Shown one piece after another: positions 42,840 through 51,370 of a stretch of 64,000 nt of DNA; position 1 is the first letter of the stretch; every line of letters starts with the position of its first letter. The notes beneath the pieces were generated by a model. That model ran no database searches. It had not been told where the DNA came from and worked only from the letters and a program-made list of their open reading frames with translations. The position numbers were made by a program, and so were the translations under genes. Source of the DNA: Streptomyces coelicoflavus (GTDB taxonomy: Bacteria > Actinomycetota > Actinomycetes > Streptomycetales > Streptomycetaceae); the NCBI RefSeq assembly GCF_003112555.1, contig NZ_BEWB01000002.1, positions 930,001-994,000 on the forward strand, written 5' to 3'.

Positions 42840-43196
42840 ATGTCCGTATCGGACGAGACCACTACCGTCACCGACGGCATCGTCCTGACCGACGCCGCCG
42901 CGTCCAAGGTCAAGGCCCTGCTCGACCAGGAAGGCCGCGACGACCTGGCCCTGCGCGTCGCCGTCCAGCCCGGCGGCTGCTCCGGCCTGCGTTACCAGCT
43001 CTTCTTCGACGAGCGCTCGCTCGACGGCGACGTGGTGAAGGACTTCGGCGGCGTCAAGGTCACCACCGACCGCATGAGCGCCCCCTACCTCGGCGGCGCC
43101 ACCATCGACTTCGTGGACACGATCGAGAAGCAGGGCTTCACGATCGACAACCCGAACGCGACGGGCTCCTGCGCCTGCGGCGACTCCTTCAGCTGA
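42840..43196 (+). CDS. erpA: Iron-sulfur cluster insertion protein ErpA (HesB/IscA family)
   Basis: This 118-residue A-type carrier delivers Fe-S clusters to apo-proteins. The three conserved cysteines are at 47 (QPGGCSGLRY), 111 and 113 (GSCACGDSFS). The ATG at 42840 is preceded by GGGAGAG and directly by an ATGTAG start-stop pair. Possible clients in this window include NadA, LipA and the Rieske protein, which is inference. It converges on the gene at 43314 with a hairpin between. Confidence 0.95.
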   Translation: MSVSDETTTVTDGIVLTDAAASKVKALLDQEGRDDLALRVAVQPGGCSGLRYQLFFDERSLDGDVVKDFGGVKVTTDRMSAPYLGGATIDFVDTIEKQGFTIDNPNATGSCACGDSFS

Positions 43197-43249
43197 CCGC
43201 CGGCAGGCCGAGCCGCGCGGGCGCCGCGCGGCGGCCGTGTGCGCGACAA

Positions 43250-43286
43250 GGGCGGTGGCCCGGGATTCGTCCCCGGACCACCGCCC
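43250..43286. terminator. Bidirectional hairpin between erpA and the 43314 gene
   Basis: Outer arms GGGCGGTGG / CCACCGCCC pair over 9 bp and continue, after one mismatch, with about 5 inner GC pairs. It lies between two convergent genes. Confidence 0.65.
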
Positions 43287-43313
43287 TTCGCTCTGCCGGG
43301 GACGCCGTGGGTG

Positions 43314-44876
43314 TCACCGGCCCCCGGACGGAGCCGGCAGCCGTGCGCCCGGCTTGTGCGCCGGGACGTCCCGGCCGTCCGAGCCGACGACCGTCCGGTC
43401 GCCGAGCGGCTTGTCGAGCCGCACCGTGCGCTCGTACTCCTTGGCGATCAGGATGCAGACCTTGTCCGGGTGCGGGGTCTCGGTCACCGTGACGGTCACC
43501 TTCCCGTCGCTCTCCTTCGCCTTCGCGTCGTAGTCGGAGCACACCCCGCCCGTGAAGTGCACGGTCAGCTCGCCGTCGGCGGCCGTGTAACCGCTCACCC
43601 TTACGTCACGAGGCTCCCCGGGCTTCGCGGTCCGCCCGTCGGACGGAGCGGGGGAGGCAGGGGAGGAGGGGGAGGCGGGCGAGGCCGGGGCCGCCGTCGT
43701 CAGGTACTTCGGGTCGACCGCCGGGTACGTGACCGTGACGGCGTCGTCCGCGCCCGGCGCCCGCACCTCGAACAGCCAGGACGGCACCAGCGTCTGCCGC
43801 CCCCGCACCGGATGCGCGGCCAGCCCGAACACCGCGTCCTCGACGGTGGCGACCTGCTTCTTCCCCGCCCCGGACTGCTCCGGCTCGCCGGTCGGCGGCG
43901 CGCAGGGCAGGTCCGCCCCGTCCTGATGCGGTACGGGACTCGCACAGCCGCCGATGCCACCCGCGTCCCCGGCCCCGGTACCGGCGCCCGGCGCGTTCAG
44001 CAGCGCGAGCGTCTTCCCGGCGTCCAGGACGGGGTACGTGTCCCCCTTGACCGGCACCTTCACCTGGCCGCTGCCGCCGACCACCTCGCCCTGCGCGCTG
44101 ACGACCACCCCGGTCGTCCAGCCGTACGTGGGCAGCCCGCCCACCTCCGGTTCCGCGTTCACCGCCCGCCGGGCGCCCATGACCTGGCTCGCGTCCAGCT
44201 TGGCGTCGTCCTGGCCCAGCGCCTTCAGCACCGGCGCCGCCGCCTTCTTCGCGGCCGCCTCGTCCACCGGGTTCCCGTCGGCGGACGGCACCTTGCACTC
44301 GGGCCCCTTCTTGCAGTTGTCCGTGCGGGGCGTGTAGCGGTGGAAGGACCAGGTGCCCGGCGCCTGCCGGTCCACCGTGAGCAGCGGCCCGGAACCGTCC
44401 TGCGCGTTGCCCACCTTCCAGGCCCCGCCCTGGACCCGGGGCGCGCTCTCCAGCCCCAGTGCCTCCGCCAGTCGCGCCACCTCGGCCTCGGTGACGTCGC
44501 CCTTCGCCCGGTACACCGGCGCCGAGCCGGGTCCCTCGGGGAGCGGCCCGTCGGCGCGGTAGGTGACGCCGTACGGGTTGGGCTCGCCGGGCGCGATGCC
44601 GTTCGAGCCGCCCTCGGACGCCCCGCCGTGGTCGTCGAGGGGGAGGGGCGGAGGAGTGTCGCCGCCCGGAGCCGGGTCCGCCCCGGACGCCGTACCGCCG
44701 TCCGTGTCGTCCCCGGCGGCGGACGTGGCCAGGTAGGCGCCGCCGCCACCCATGAGCAGCACGGCGGCGGCGACCGACGCGATCCCGGCCGCCCGGGGGC
44801 GGCGCCGCGCGGGACGCCCGGTGCCGGCCTCGTCGGCGGCGACGGCGTCGTCGTTGTCGGGTCGCTCGGTGTTCAC
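43314..44876 (-). CDS. Membrane-anchored exported protein of unknown function
   Basis: This 520-residue protein has a charged cytoplasmic N-terminus (MNTERPDNDDAVAADEAG...RPRRRPRAAG), one helix (GIASVAAAVLLMGGGGAYLATSAA, about 31-53) and a long extracytoplasmic Gly/Asp/Pro-rich part. The latter contains repeated beta-type segments (YTVYNPYGVTYRADG-like, WKVGNAQDGSGPLLTVDRQAPGTWSFHRYTP, GGLPTYGWTTGVVVSAQGEVVGGSGQV) and an Ala/Ser/Pro linker before a final domain with two cysteines. No enzyme motif is recognised. GTG 44876 has AAGGAG upstream. It is probably an actinomycete cell-surface protein. Confidence 0.75.
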   Translation of the reverse strand: MNTERPDNDDAVAADEAGTGRPARRRPRAAGIASVAAAVLLMGGGGAYLATSAAGDDTDGGTASGADPAPGGDTPPPLPLDDHGGASEGGSNGIAPGEPNPYGVTYRADGPLPEGPGSAPVYRAKGDVTEAEVARLAEALGLESAPRVQGGAWKVGNAQDGSGPLLTVDRQAPGTWSFHRYTPRTDNCKKGPECKVPSADGNPVDEAAAKKAAAPVLKALGQDDAKLDASQVMGARRAVNAEPEVGGLPTYGWTTGVVVSAQGEVVGGSGQVKVPVKGDTYPVLDAGKTLALLNAPGAGTGAGDAGGIGGCASPVPHQDGADLPCAPPTGEPEQSGAGKKQVATVEDAVFGLAAHPVRGRQTLVPSWLFEVRAPGADDAVTVTYPAVDPKYLTTAAPASPASPSSPASPAPSDGRTAKPGEPRDVRVSGYTAADGELTVHFTGGVCSDYDAKAKESDGKVTVTVTETPHPDKVCILIAKEYERTVRLDKPLGDRTVVGSDGRDVPAHKPGARLPAPSGGR

Positions 44877-45029
44877 CGCATCGCTCCTTCAGCTGCTACT
44901 GGGGACAGCGATGGGACGTGGTGGGCCGGGATCCGGTTCCCGACGACGCCACACGCCACCCGAACGGCCCCCGGAAGCACCCGAACGCCTCCGAGCCACC
45001 CGAACAGCCCCCGAGCCGTCGGGCGGCGC

Positions 45030-45239
45030 TCAGTCGCCGTAGTCCGACATCGCCTCCAGCAGCCGGGCCGAGGCCGGCGGCACCCGGACGCCGTGCATCA
45101 GGGCGAGCGGCACCGGTCGCGTCGCGGCGCCGGCCGGTGCCGACCAGCGCGGGGCCATCCGGGCGCAGTCGCCGCGCAGCGACGCCAGGTCGCCGTCCAG
45201 GTCGGCCGGGGCGGGGTCGGCGGTCCTCAGGTTCGTCAT
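45030..45239 (-). CDS. Small hypothetical protein, 69 aa
   Basis: The protein (MTNLRTADPAPADLDGDLAS...) contains LRGDCARMAPRW and ends LHGVRVPPASARLLEAMSDYGD-like (Leu/Met-His-Gly-Val-Arg). It is soluble and unrecognised. ATG 45239 lies 6 nt after TACGGT on the minus strand, a leaderless arrangement. It is divergent from the adoK gene. Confidence 0.6.
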   Translation of the reverse strand: MTNLRTADPAPADLDGDLASLRGDCARMAPRWSAPAGAATRPVPLALMHGVRVPPASARLLEAMSDYGD

Positions 45240-45245
45240 AACAGA

Positions 45246-45251
45246 ACCGTA
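45246..45251 (-). promoter_or_regulatory. Candidate -10 element (TACGGT) for leaderless transcription of the 69-aa gene
   Basis: TACGGT on the minus strand ends 6 nt before ATG 45239. Confidence 0.5.
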
Positions 45252-45371
45252 GGCACGCCCCGCACCGCGAAGAAAGTTGTACTACCGGGTAGTTTCGCCT
45301 GCTTCAGCCTGGCGGCGCCGCCGGGTAGCGTGAACCGTCAACCCGCCTCCCCTCAGGAGAGAGTCCACGCC

Positions 45372-46346
45372 GTGCGCATCGCAGTCACCGGCTCCATCGC
45401 CACCGACCACCTCATGACCTTTCCCGGTCGTTTCGCCGACCAGCTCGTCGCGGACCAGCTGCACACGGTCTCGCTCTCCTTCCTGGTCGACCAGCTGGAC
45501 GTACGCCGGGGCGGCGTAGCCGCGAACATCGCCTTCGGCATGGGGCAGCTCGGCACCCGGCCGATCCTGGTCGGCGCGGCCGGCTCGGACTTCGACGAGT
45601 ACCGCGCCTGGCTGGACCGGCACGGCGTCGACACCGGCTCGGTCCGCATCTCCGAGACCCTGCACACCGCGCGCTTCGTCTGCACCACCGACGCCGACCA
45701 CAACCAGATCGGCTCCTTCTACACCGGCGCGATGAGCGAGGCCCGCCTCATCGAGCTGAAGACCGTCGCCGACCGCGTGGGCGGCCTCGACCTGGTCTCC
45801 ATCGGCGCGGACGACCCGGAGGCGATGCTCCGGCACACCGAGGAGTGCCGGACCCGGTCCATCCCCTTCGCCGCCGACTTCTCCCAGCAGATCGCCCGGA
45901 TGAACGGCGACGAGATCCGCATACTGCTGGACGGGGCGACCTACCTCTTCTCCAACGAGTACGAGAAGGGGCTCATCGAGACCAAGACCGGCTGGACGGA
46001 CGAGGAGATCCTCGGCCGCGTCGGCCACCGCGTCACCACCCTCGGCGCGCGGGGCGTGCGCATCGAGCGGGCCGGCGAGGCGACCATCGAGGTCGGCGTC
46101 CCCGACGAGGAGCGCAAGGCCGACCCCACGGGCGTGGGCGACGCCTTCCGCGCGGGGTTCCTGTCGGGACTGGCGTGGGGGGTCCCGCTCGAGCGGGCCG
46201 CGCAGGTCGGGTGCATGCTGGCGACGCTCGTCATCGAGACGGTGGGGACGCAGGAGTACCAGCTGCGGCGCGGGCACTTCATGGAGCGGTTCACGAAGGC
46301 GTACGGGGACGAGGCCGCGGGGGAGGTCCAGGCGCACCTGGGCTGA
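45372..46346 (+). CDS. adoK: PfkB-family kinase, adenosine kinase (AdoK)-like
   Basis: This 324-residue ribokinase-family protein starts MRIAVTGSIATDHLMTFPGRFADQL and has RGGVAANIAFGMGQLG, ISETLHTARFVCTTDADHNQIGSFYTGAMSEAR and the PfkB signature DPTGVGDAFRAGFLSG, whose Asp is the catalytic base. From memory it aligns closely along its length with mycobacterial adenosine kinase Rv2202c, which also lies near ctaC. It would phosphorylate adenosine to AMP. AGGAGAG lies upstream of GTG 45372. The sugar-kinase label often given to it is less specific. Confidence 0.85.
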   Translation: MRIAVTGSIATDHLMTFPGRFADQLVADQLHTVSLSFLVDQLDVRRGGVAANIAFGMGQLGTRPILVGAAGSDFDEYRAWLDRHGVDTGSVRISETLHTARFVCTTDADHNQIGSFYTGAMSEARLIELKTVADRVGGLDLVSIGADDPEAMLRHTEECRTRSIPFAADFSQQIARMNGDEIRILLDGATYLFSNEYEKGLIETKTGWTDEEILGRVGHRVTTLGARGVRIERAGEATIEVGVPDEERKADPTGVGDAFRAGFLSGLAWGVPLERAAQVGCMLATLVIETVGTQEYQLRRGHFMERFTKAYGDEAAGEVQAHLG

Positions 46347-46398
46347 ACGCGGGGGCGACTATTCGTCTGCCTCGCGAGGAGCGCTGTCGTGTGCGGGT

Positions 46399-46437
46399 GC
46401 GTGGGGGGCTGGTGGCGCAGTTCCCCGCGCCCCTGAG
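46399..46437. repeat. Dispersed intergenic repeat, family A, copy 3
   Basis: GTGGGGGGCTGGTGGCGCAG and TTCCCCGCGCCCCTGAG, the inverse orientation of copies at 20806 and 52671. It lies in the 96-bp gap between adoK and the convergent desulfurase fusion gene. Confidence 0.6.
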
Positions 46438-46442
46438 GTTGC

Positions 46443-47825
46443 TTACCTGATCCGGCGGACCAGGTAAGCCGTTCCCTTTTCCGCCGGTTCCTCGCCCACG
46501 TACTCCTGGCCCCGCATCTCGCACCACGCCGGGATGTCCAGGCGGGCCGCCTCGTCGTCGGAAAGGACGCGGACGGTGCCGCCGACGGGGACGTCGCCGA
46601 TGACCTTGGCCAGTTCGATCACCGGAATGGGGCAGCGCCGGCCCAGCGCGTCCACGACGAGGTCGGGGCCGGCCGCGCGGACGGTCTCCGTCGCGGCCGG
46701 CGCCCCCAGCTTCTCGCGCACCGCGGCCACCGTGCCCGGCAGCACCTCCAGGAACCGCTCGACGTCTTCCGCCGCCGTCCCCGGCGGCAGCGAGACCCGG
46801 ACGTTGCCCTCGCTGAGGACGCCCATCGCCCTCAGGACGTGGCTCGGCGTCAGCGTGCTGCTCGTGCAGGACGATCCGGACGACACGGAGAAACCGGCAC
46901 GGTCCAGCTCGTGCAGCAAAGTCTCCCCGTCGACATAGAGACACGAGAAGGTGACCACCCCGGGCAGCCGGCGCGCCGGATCGCCGACCACCTCCACGTC
47001 CGGCACCAGGGCCGGCACCCGGGCCCGGATCCGCTCCGTCAGCTCCCGCAGCCGGGCCGCCTCCGCCGCCGCCTCGGCCCGCACCGCCCGCAGCGACGCC
47101 GCCGCGGCCACGATCGCCGGCAGGTTCTCGAAACCGGGCGCCCGCCCCGACTCCCGCTCGTCCCCGGGCCCTTGCGGTGCGAACCGGACACCCTTGCGCA
47201 CGGCGAGCAGCCCCACCCCCGAGGGGCCGCCCCACTTGTGGGCGCTGCCCGCGAGCAACGACCAGCCGCCCTCGACCCGCCCCCAGGCCAGCGACTGGGC
47301 CGCGTCCACCAGCAGCGGCACACCCGCCGCCCGGCAGACCTCCGCCACCTCCGTCACCGGCTGCTCGGTGCCCACCTCGTGGTTGGCCGACTGGAGACAC
47401 GCCAGCGCCGTGCCCTCACGCAGGGCGGCCGCGTACGCCGCCGGATCCACCGCGCCCGTCCGGTCCACGCCCACCTGCGTGAGACTCCCGCCGTCCGCCT
47501 CGTGCACCTCGGCCGCATGCAGGACGGAGGAGTGTTCGACGGCTGACACGATCAGGTGGCGTCCGACGCGCCGCCGCCCGGCCAGCGCCCCCGCCACCCC
47601 TGAATGCACCGCACGCGTCCCCGAAGGAGTGAACACCAACTCGTCCGGCCGACACCCCACGCACTCGGCCGCCGCCTCCCGAGCGGCATCCAGCAACAAC
47701 CGCGCCCGCCGCCCTTCCCGATAGAGCCGGGCAGGATCGGCCCACCCCTCGTCAAGAGACGCCAACAGCGCCTGCCGGGCAACGGGATGAAGGGGAGCAG
47801 CGGAAGCAGCATCGAAGTAGGCCAC
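46443..47825 (-). CDS. Cysteine desulfurase fused to a C-terminal TusA-like sulfur carrier domain
   Basis: Residues 1-370 form a NifS/IscS-type PLP desulfurase: MAYFDAASAAPLHPV, FTPSGTRAVHSGV, PLP lysine in LAGSAHKWGGPSG (Lys197) and the catalytic cysteine loop SVSSGSSCTSSTLTPSHVL (Cys320). Residues 385-460 are a TusA domain with the sulfur-carrying cysteine in RRCPIPVIELAK (Cys398). The enzyme would take sulfur from cysteine and pass it in cis to its own carrier, for tRNA thiolation or cofactor synthesis; the acceptor is unknown. The ATG at 47825 is the only good start. Confidence 0.9.
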   Translation of the reverse strand: MAYFDAASAAPLHPVARQALLASLDEGWADPARLYREGRRARLLLDAAREAAAECVGCRPDELVFTPSGTRAVHSGVAGALAGRRRVGRHLIVSAVEHSSVLHAAEVHEADGGSLTQVGVDRTGAVDPAAYAAALREGTALACLQSANHEVGTEQPVTEVAEVCRAAGVPLLVDAAQSLAWGRVEGGWSLLAGSAHKWGGPSGVGLLAVRKGVRFAPQGPGDERESGRAPGFENLPAIVAAAASLRAVRAEAAAEAARLRELTERIRARVPALVPDVEVVGDPARRLPGVVTFSCLYVDGETLLHELDRAGFSVSSGSSCTSSTLTPSHVLRAMGVLSEGNVRVSLPPGTAAEDVERFLEVLPGTVAAVREKLGAPAATETVRAAGPDLVVDALGRRCPIPVIELAKVIGDVPVGGTVRVLSDDEAARLDIPAWCEMRGQEYVGEEPAEKGTAYLVRRIR

Positions 47826-48152
47826 ACGGCAACGCTATGACGCGGGGCGGAGAAGCGCCGCCAAGGGGCGCGGGGCTGTGACATGTGCGGCTCCGCCGCG
47901 CGGGCGCGAACAGCCACGACGCACCGTCAGCCGCCGAACAACCCCTGCTCCCGTCCCCGTAGGCGCCCCCATCCCACCCTTAAAGAGTGACCCCCGGCGC
48001 GTATGCCACCCTCCCCGCGACCCCCCGGAGGGCGTCGGCTAGGGTTTGGTCCGCATAAACATCAAACCCCTGCCCGACGCAGGGCGGCGACCGACCAGCG
48101 AGAAGGCAGGCCGCAGCCAACCGCGCGGGCGAGACTCTCGGGAAGGCGCTAC
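47826..48152. other. Divergent region upstream of ctaC
   Basis: This 327-bp region holds a family A-like repeat (47861-47938) and a promoter candidate TAGGGT (48040-48045) ahead of an approximately 100-nt leader for ctaC. The leader has a GCCCGACGCAGGGC hairpin. No gene is seen. Confidence 0.6.
47861..47938. repeat. Dispersed intergenic repeat, family A, copy 4 (divergent)
   Basis: AAGGGGCGCGGGGCTGTGAC, then GCGGCTCCGCCGCGCGGGC and AGCCACGACGCACCGTCAGC, shares blocks with the copy at 20806 but has a different middle. Confidence 0.5.
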
Positions 48153-49112
48153 GTGAGTCCCAACGGCTCCGACCGCTCGCCGCGGCGCCCGATGCGGCGG
48201 AAGCTGCTGCAGGCACTGACCGCGGGCCTGGTCCTGGCGACCGCCACCGGTTGCACATACGAGGACTTCCCCCGCCTCGGTATGCCCACCCCAACCACGG
48301 AAGAGGCTCCGCGGATCCTCTCCCTGTGGCAGGGCTCCTGGGCTGCCGCGCTGGCCACCGGCGTGCTGGTGTGGGGCCTGATCCTGTGGAGTGTCTTCTT
48401 CCACCGGCGCAGCCGCACCAAGGTCGAGGTCCCTCCGCAGACCAGGTACAACCTGCCCATCGAGGCGCTGTACACCATGGTTCCGCTCGTCATCGTCTCG
48501 GTGTTGTTCTACTTCACCGCTCGTGACGAGTCCGATCTCATGAGCCTCAACAAGAAGCCCGACCTCACGGTCAACGTGGTCGGCTTCCAGTGGAGCTGGT
48601 GCTTCAACCACATCGAGGACGTCCCGGGCTCCACCGGCGACGCCAAGACCTCCAAGGAACTGGCCGCCATCCCGGACCGGTTCGTCGAGGACTTCCCGGC
48701 CAACGCCGGCGGTGTCTACGACTGCGGTACCCCCGGTACACGGAACCCGCAGACCAACAACCCGGGCCCGACCCTCTGGCTCCCCAAGGGCAAGACGGTC
48801 CGCTTCGTCCTGACCTCGCGTGACGTCATCCACTCCTTCTGGGTGGTGCCGTTCCTCATGAAGCAGGACGTGATTCCGGGCCACACCAACGCCTTCGAGG
48901 TCACCCCCAACAAGGAGGGGACCTTCATGGGCAAGTGCGCCGAGCTGTGCGGCGTGGACCACTCCCGGATGCTGTTCAACGTCAAGGTCGTCTCCCCGGA
49001 GCGCTACGAGCAGCACCTCCAGGACCTCGCGAAGAAGGGGCAGACCGGTTACGTTCCCGCGGGCATCGCTCAGACGAACCCCGAGAAGAACCGGGAGACG
49101 AACAACCTGTGA
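48153..49112 (+). CDS. ctaC: Cytochrome c oxidase subunit II (CtaC)
   Basis: CtaC takes electrons from the cytochrome bcc complex through its CuA centre and passes them to CtaD. The 319-residue protein has a lipoprotein-like signal ([17 protein letters not shown]), two membrane helices (about 65-85 and 110-128) and an external cupredoxin domain. The CuA ligands are in [11 protein letters not shown] and [20 protein letters not shown] 48153 has GGAAGG upstream. It overlaps ctaD by GTGA and opens the ctaC-ctaD-ctaF operon. Confidence 0.96.
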   Translation: MSPNGSDRSPRRPMRRKLLQALTAGLVLATATGCTYEDFPRLGMPTPTTEEAPRILSLWQGSWAAALATGVLVWGLILWSVFFHRRSRTKVEVPPQTRYNLPIEALYTMVPLVIVSVLFYFTARDESDLMSLNKKPDLTVNVVGFQWSWCFNHIEDVPGSTGDAKTSKELAAIPDRFVEDFPANAGGVYDCGTPGTRNPQTNNPGPTLWLPKGKTVRFVLTSRDVIHSFWVVPFLMKQDVIPGHTNAFEVTPNKEGTFMGKCAELCGVDHSRMLFNVKVVSPERYEQHLQDLAKKGQTGYVPAGIAQTNPEKNRETNNL

Positions 49113-50845
49113 GCATCCTCAACCAACCCCAGGGTGCCTCGGCAGCGGAGGGCTCGTACGAGAACGAGCTGCCGGTACGGCGCAAGCAGCCCGGCAACGT
49201 CGTGGTCAAGTGGCTCACGACCACTGACCACAAGACGATCGGCACGATGTACCTGGTGACGTCGTTCGCGTTCTTCGTGATCGGCGGCGTGATGGCGCTG
49301 GTCATGCGCGCCGAGCTGGCCCGGCCGGGTCTGCAGATCGTGTCGAACGAGCAGTTCAACCAGGCGTTCACGATGCACGGCACGATCATGCTGCTGATGT
49401 TCGCGACGCCGCTGTTCGCGGGCTTCGCGAACTGGATCATGCCGCTGCAGATCGGCGCGCCGGACGTGGCGTTCCCGCGGCTGAACATGTTCGCCTACTG
49501 GCTGTACCTGTTCGGCTCGTCCATCGCGGTGGGCGGGTTCCTGACCCCGCAGGGCGCGGCCGACTTCGGCTGGTTCGCGTACTCGCCGCTGTCGGACGCG
49601 GTGCGTTCGCCGGGTATCGGTGCCGACATGTGGATCATGGGTCTGGCCTTCTCCGGCTTCGGCACCATCCTCGGCGCGGTCAACTTCATCACCACGATCA
49701 TCTGCATGCGTGCGCCGGGCATGACCATGTTCCGCATGCCGATCTTCACCTGGAACGTGCTGCTGACCGGTGTGCTGGTCCTGCTGGCCTTCCCGGTGCT
49801 GGCCGCGGCCCTGTTCGCGCTGGAGGCCGACCGGAAGTTCGGTGCCCACATCTTCGACGCGGCCAACGGCGGCGCGTTGTTGTGGCAGCACCTTTTCTGG
49901 TTCTTCGGGCATCCAGAGGTGTACATCATCGCGCTGCCGTTCTTCGGCATCGTCAGTGAGATCATCCCGGTCTTCTCCCGCAAGCCGATCTTCGGCTACA
50001 TGGGTCTGATCGGCGCGACGATCGCGATCGCGGGTCTGTCGGTGACGGTGTGGGCGCACCACATGTACGTCACGGGCGGCGTGCTGCTGCCGTTCTTCTC
50101 CTTCATGACCTTCCTGATCGCGGTCCCGACCGGTGTGAAGTTCTTCAACTGGATCGGCACCATGTGGAAGGGCTCGCTGTCCTTCGAAACACCGATGCTG
50201 TGGTCCACCGGCTTCCTGATCACCTTCCTCTTCGGCGGGCTGACCGGTGTCATCCTGGCCTCGCCGCCGCTGGACTTCCACGTCTCGGACTCGTACTTCG
50301 TGGTGGCGCACTTCCACTACGTGGTGTTCGGCACCGTGGTGTTCGCGATGTTCGCCGGCTTCCACTTCTGGTGGCCGAAGTTCACCGGCAAGATGCTCGA
50401 CGAGCGCCTCGGCAAGATCACCTTCTGGACGCTGTTCGTCGGCTTCCACGGCACCTTCCTCGTCCAGCACTGGCTGGGCGCCGAGGGCATGCCGCGCCGC
50501 TACGCCGATTACCTGGCGGCCGACGGCTTCACCGCCCTGAACACGATCTCGACGATCAGCTCGTTCCTGCTCGGCATGTCGCTGCTGCCGTTCTTCTACA
50601 ACGTCTGGAAGACGGCCAAGTACGGCAAGAAGGTCGAGGTGGACGACCCGTGGGGCTACGGCCGTTCGCTGGAGTGGGCCACCTCGTGTCCGCCGCCGCG
50701 GCACAACTTCCTCACGCTGCCGCGCATCCGCAGTGAATCCCCCGCCTTCGACCTGCACCACCCCGAGATCTCCGCGCTGGACCAGCTGGAGAACGTCGGT
50801 CACGGTGAGAAGGCCCTCACTGGCGGCAAGGAGGCCGGGAAGTGA
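49109..50845 (+). CDS. ctaD: Cytochrome c oxidase subunit I (CtaD)
   Basis: CtaD is the catalytic haem-copper subunit that reduces O2 to water and pumps protons. The 578-residue protein has about 12 helices with the haem a ligand region [17 protein letters not shown], CuB histidine segment [18 protein letters not shown] (including the cross-linked His-Tyr pair), [12 protein letters not shown] and the haem ligands in [16 protein letters not shown] 49109 overlaps the ctaC stop. CtaF follows with a 4-bp overlap. Confidence 0.97.
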   Translation: MSILNQPQGASAAEGSYENELPVRRKQPGNVVVKWLTTTDHKTIGTMYLVTSFAFFVIGGVMALVMRAELARPGLQIVSNEQFNQAFTMHGTIMLLMFATPLFAGFANWIMPLQIGAPDVAFPRLNMFAYWLYLFGSSIAVGGFLTPQGAADFGWFAYSPLSDAVRSPGIGADMWIMGLAFSGFGTILGAVNFITTIICMRAPGMTMFRMPIFTWNVLLTGVLVLLAFPVLAAALFALEADRKFGAHIFDAANGGALLWQHLFWFFGHPEVYIIALPFFGIVSEIIPVFSRKPIFGYMGLIGATIAIAGLSVTVWAHHMYVTGGVLLPFFSFMTFLIAVPTGVKFFNWIGTMWKGSLSFETPMLWSTGFLITFLFGGLTGVILASPPLDFHVSDSYFVVAHFHYVVFGTVVFAMFAGFHFWWPKFTGKMLDERLGKITFWTLFVGFHGTFLVQHWLGAEGMPRRYADYLAADGFTALNTISTISSFLLGMSLLPFFYNVWKTAKYGKKVEVDDPWGYGRSLEWATSCPPPRHNFLTLPRIRSESPAFDLHHPEISALDQLENVGHGEKALTGGKEAGK

Positions 50846-51240
50846 AGATCCAGGGCAAGATGTTCATCTGGTTGAGCATCTTCATCCTCGCCGTGGCGAT
50901 CGTCTACGGCTACTGGTCCAGGGAGCCGGCCGGTACCACGGCCCTCTTCCTGGCCTTCGGCCTGTCCATCATGATCGGCTTCTACCTCGCCTTCACGGCG
51001 CGGCGGGTCGACGCGGGCGCGCAGGACAACACCGAGGCGGACGTCGCGGACGAGGCCGGCGAGGTCGGGTTCTTCAGCCCCCACAGCTGGCAGCCGCTGG
51101 CGCTCGCCATCGGCGGCGCCTTCGCCTTCCTGGGCATCGCCCTCGGCTGGTGGCTGATGTACTTCTCGGCCCCGATCCTGCTGATCGGCCTGTTCGGCTG
51201 GGTCTTCGAGTACTACCGCGGTGAGAACCGCACCCAGTAG
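50842..51240 (+). CDS. ctaF: Cytochrome c oxidase subunit IV, actinobacterial type (CtaF)
   Basis: This 132-residue protein has four predicted helices (about 6-23, 32-50, 84-103, 108-124): [41 protein letters not shown]..., a short acidic loop ([34 protein letters not shown]) and a final [11 protein letters not shown]. It is the small subunit specific to actinobacterial aa3 oxidase and part of the bcc-aa3 supercomplex. The start is GTG overlapping the ctaD stop; a strong terminator follows. Confidence 0.94.
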   Translation: MKIQGKMFIWLSIFILAVAIVYGYWSREPAGTTALFLAFGLSIMIGFYLAFTARRVDAGAQDNTEADVADEAGEVGFFSPHSWQPLALAIGGAFAFLGIALGWWLMYFSAPILLIGLFGWVFEYYRGENRTQ

Positions 51241-51254
51241 CACGCGCCGGGCCC

Positions 51255-51296
51255 GAAGGGGCCCGGACACTCCGCCAGGGGTGTCCGGGCCCCTTC
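51255..51296 (+). terminator. Terminator after ctaF
   Basis: A perfect 16-bp stem (arms 51255-51270 and 51281-51296) with a 10-nt loop lies 14 bp after the ctaF stop. Confidence 0.85.
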
Positions 51297-51358
51297 GTCT
51301 GTCGTACCGCCGCTCACTCGTCCGGCTTATCCACCGTGCCGTTGTTGACGTCTCTCCT

Positions 51359-51364
51359 TAGCGT
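51359..51364 (+). promoter_or_regulatory. Candidate -10 element (TAGCGT) for the L,D-transpeptidase gene
   Basis: TAGCGT ends 6 nt before ATG 51371, giving a leaderless-type start. Confidence 0.45.
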
Positions 51365-51370
51365 GAGCCC

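Noticed and set aside
42552..42913. Small open frame encoding a repeated GMPPGCHRDAT pattern
   Set aside because: It is a reading of the 11-bp tandem repeat plus erpA antisense. The repeat unit is not a multiple of three and there is no ribosome site.
48040..48152. Structured leader of ctaC as a possible riboswitch
   Set aside because: Only a short GC hairpin is visible and it matches no class that I know; the evidence is too thin to call.
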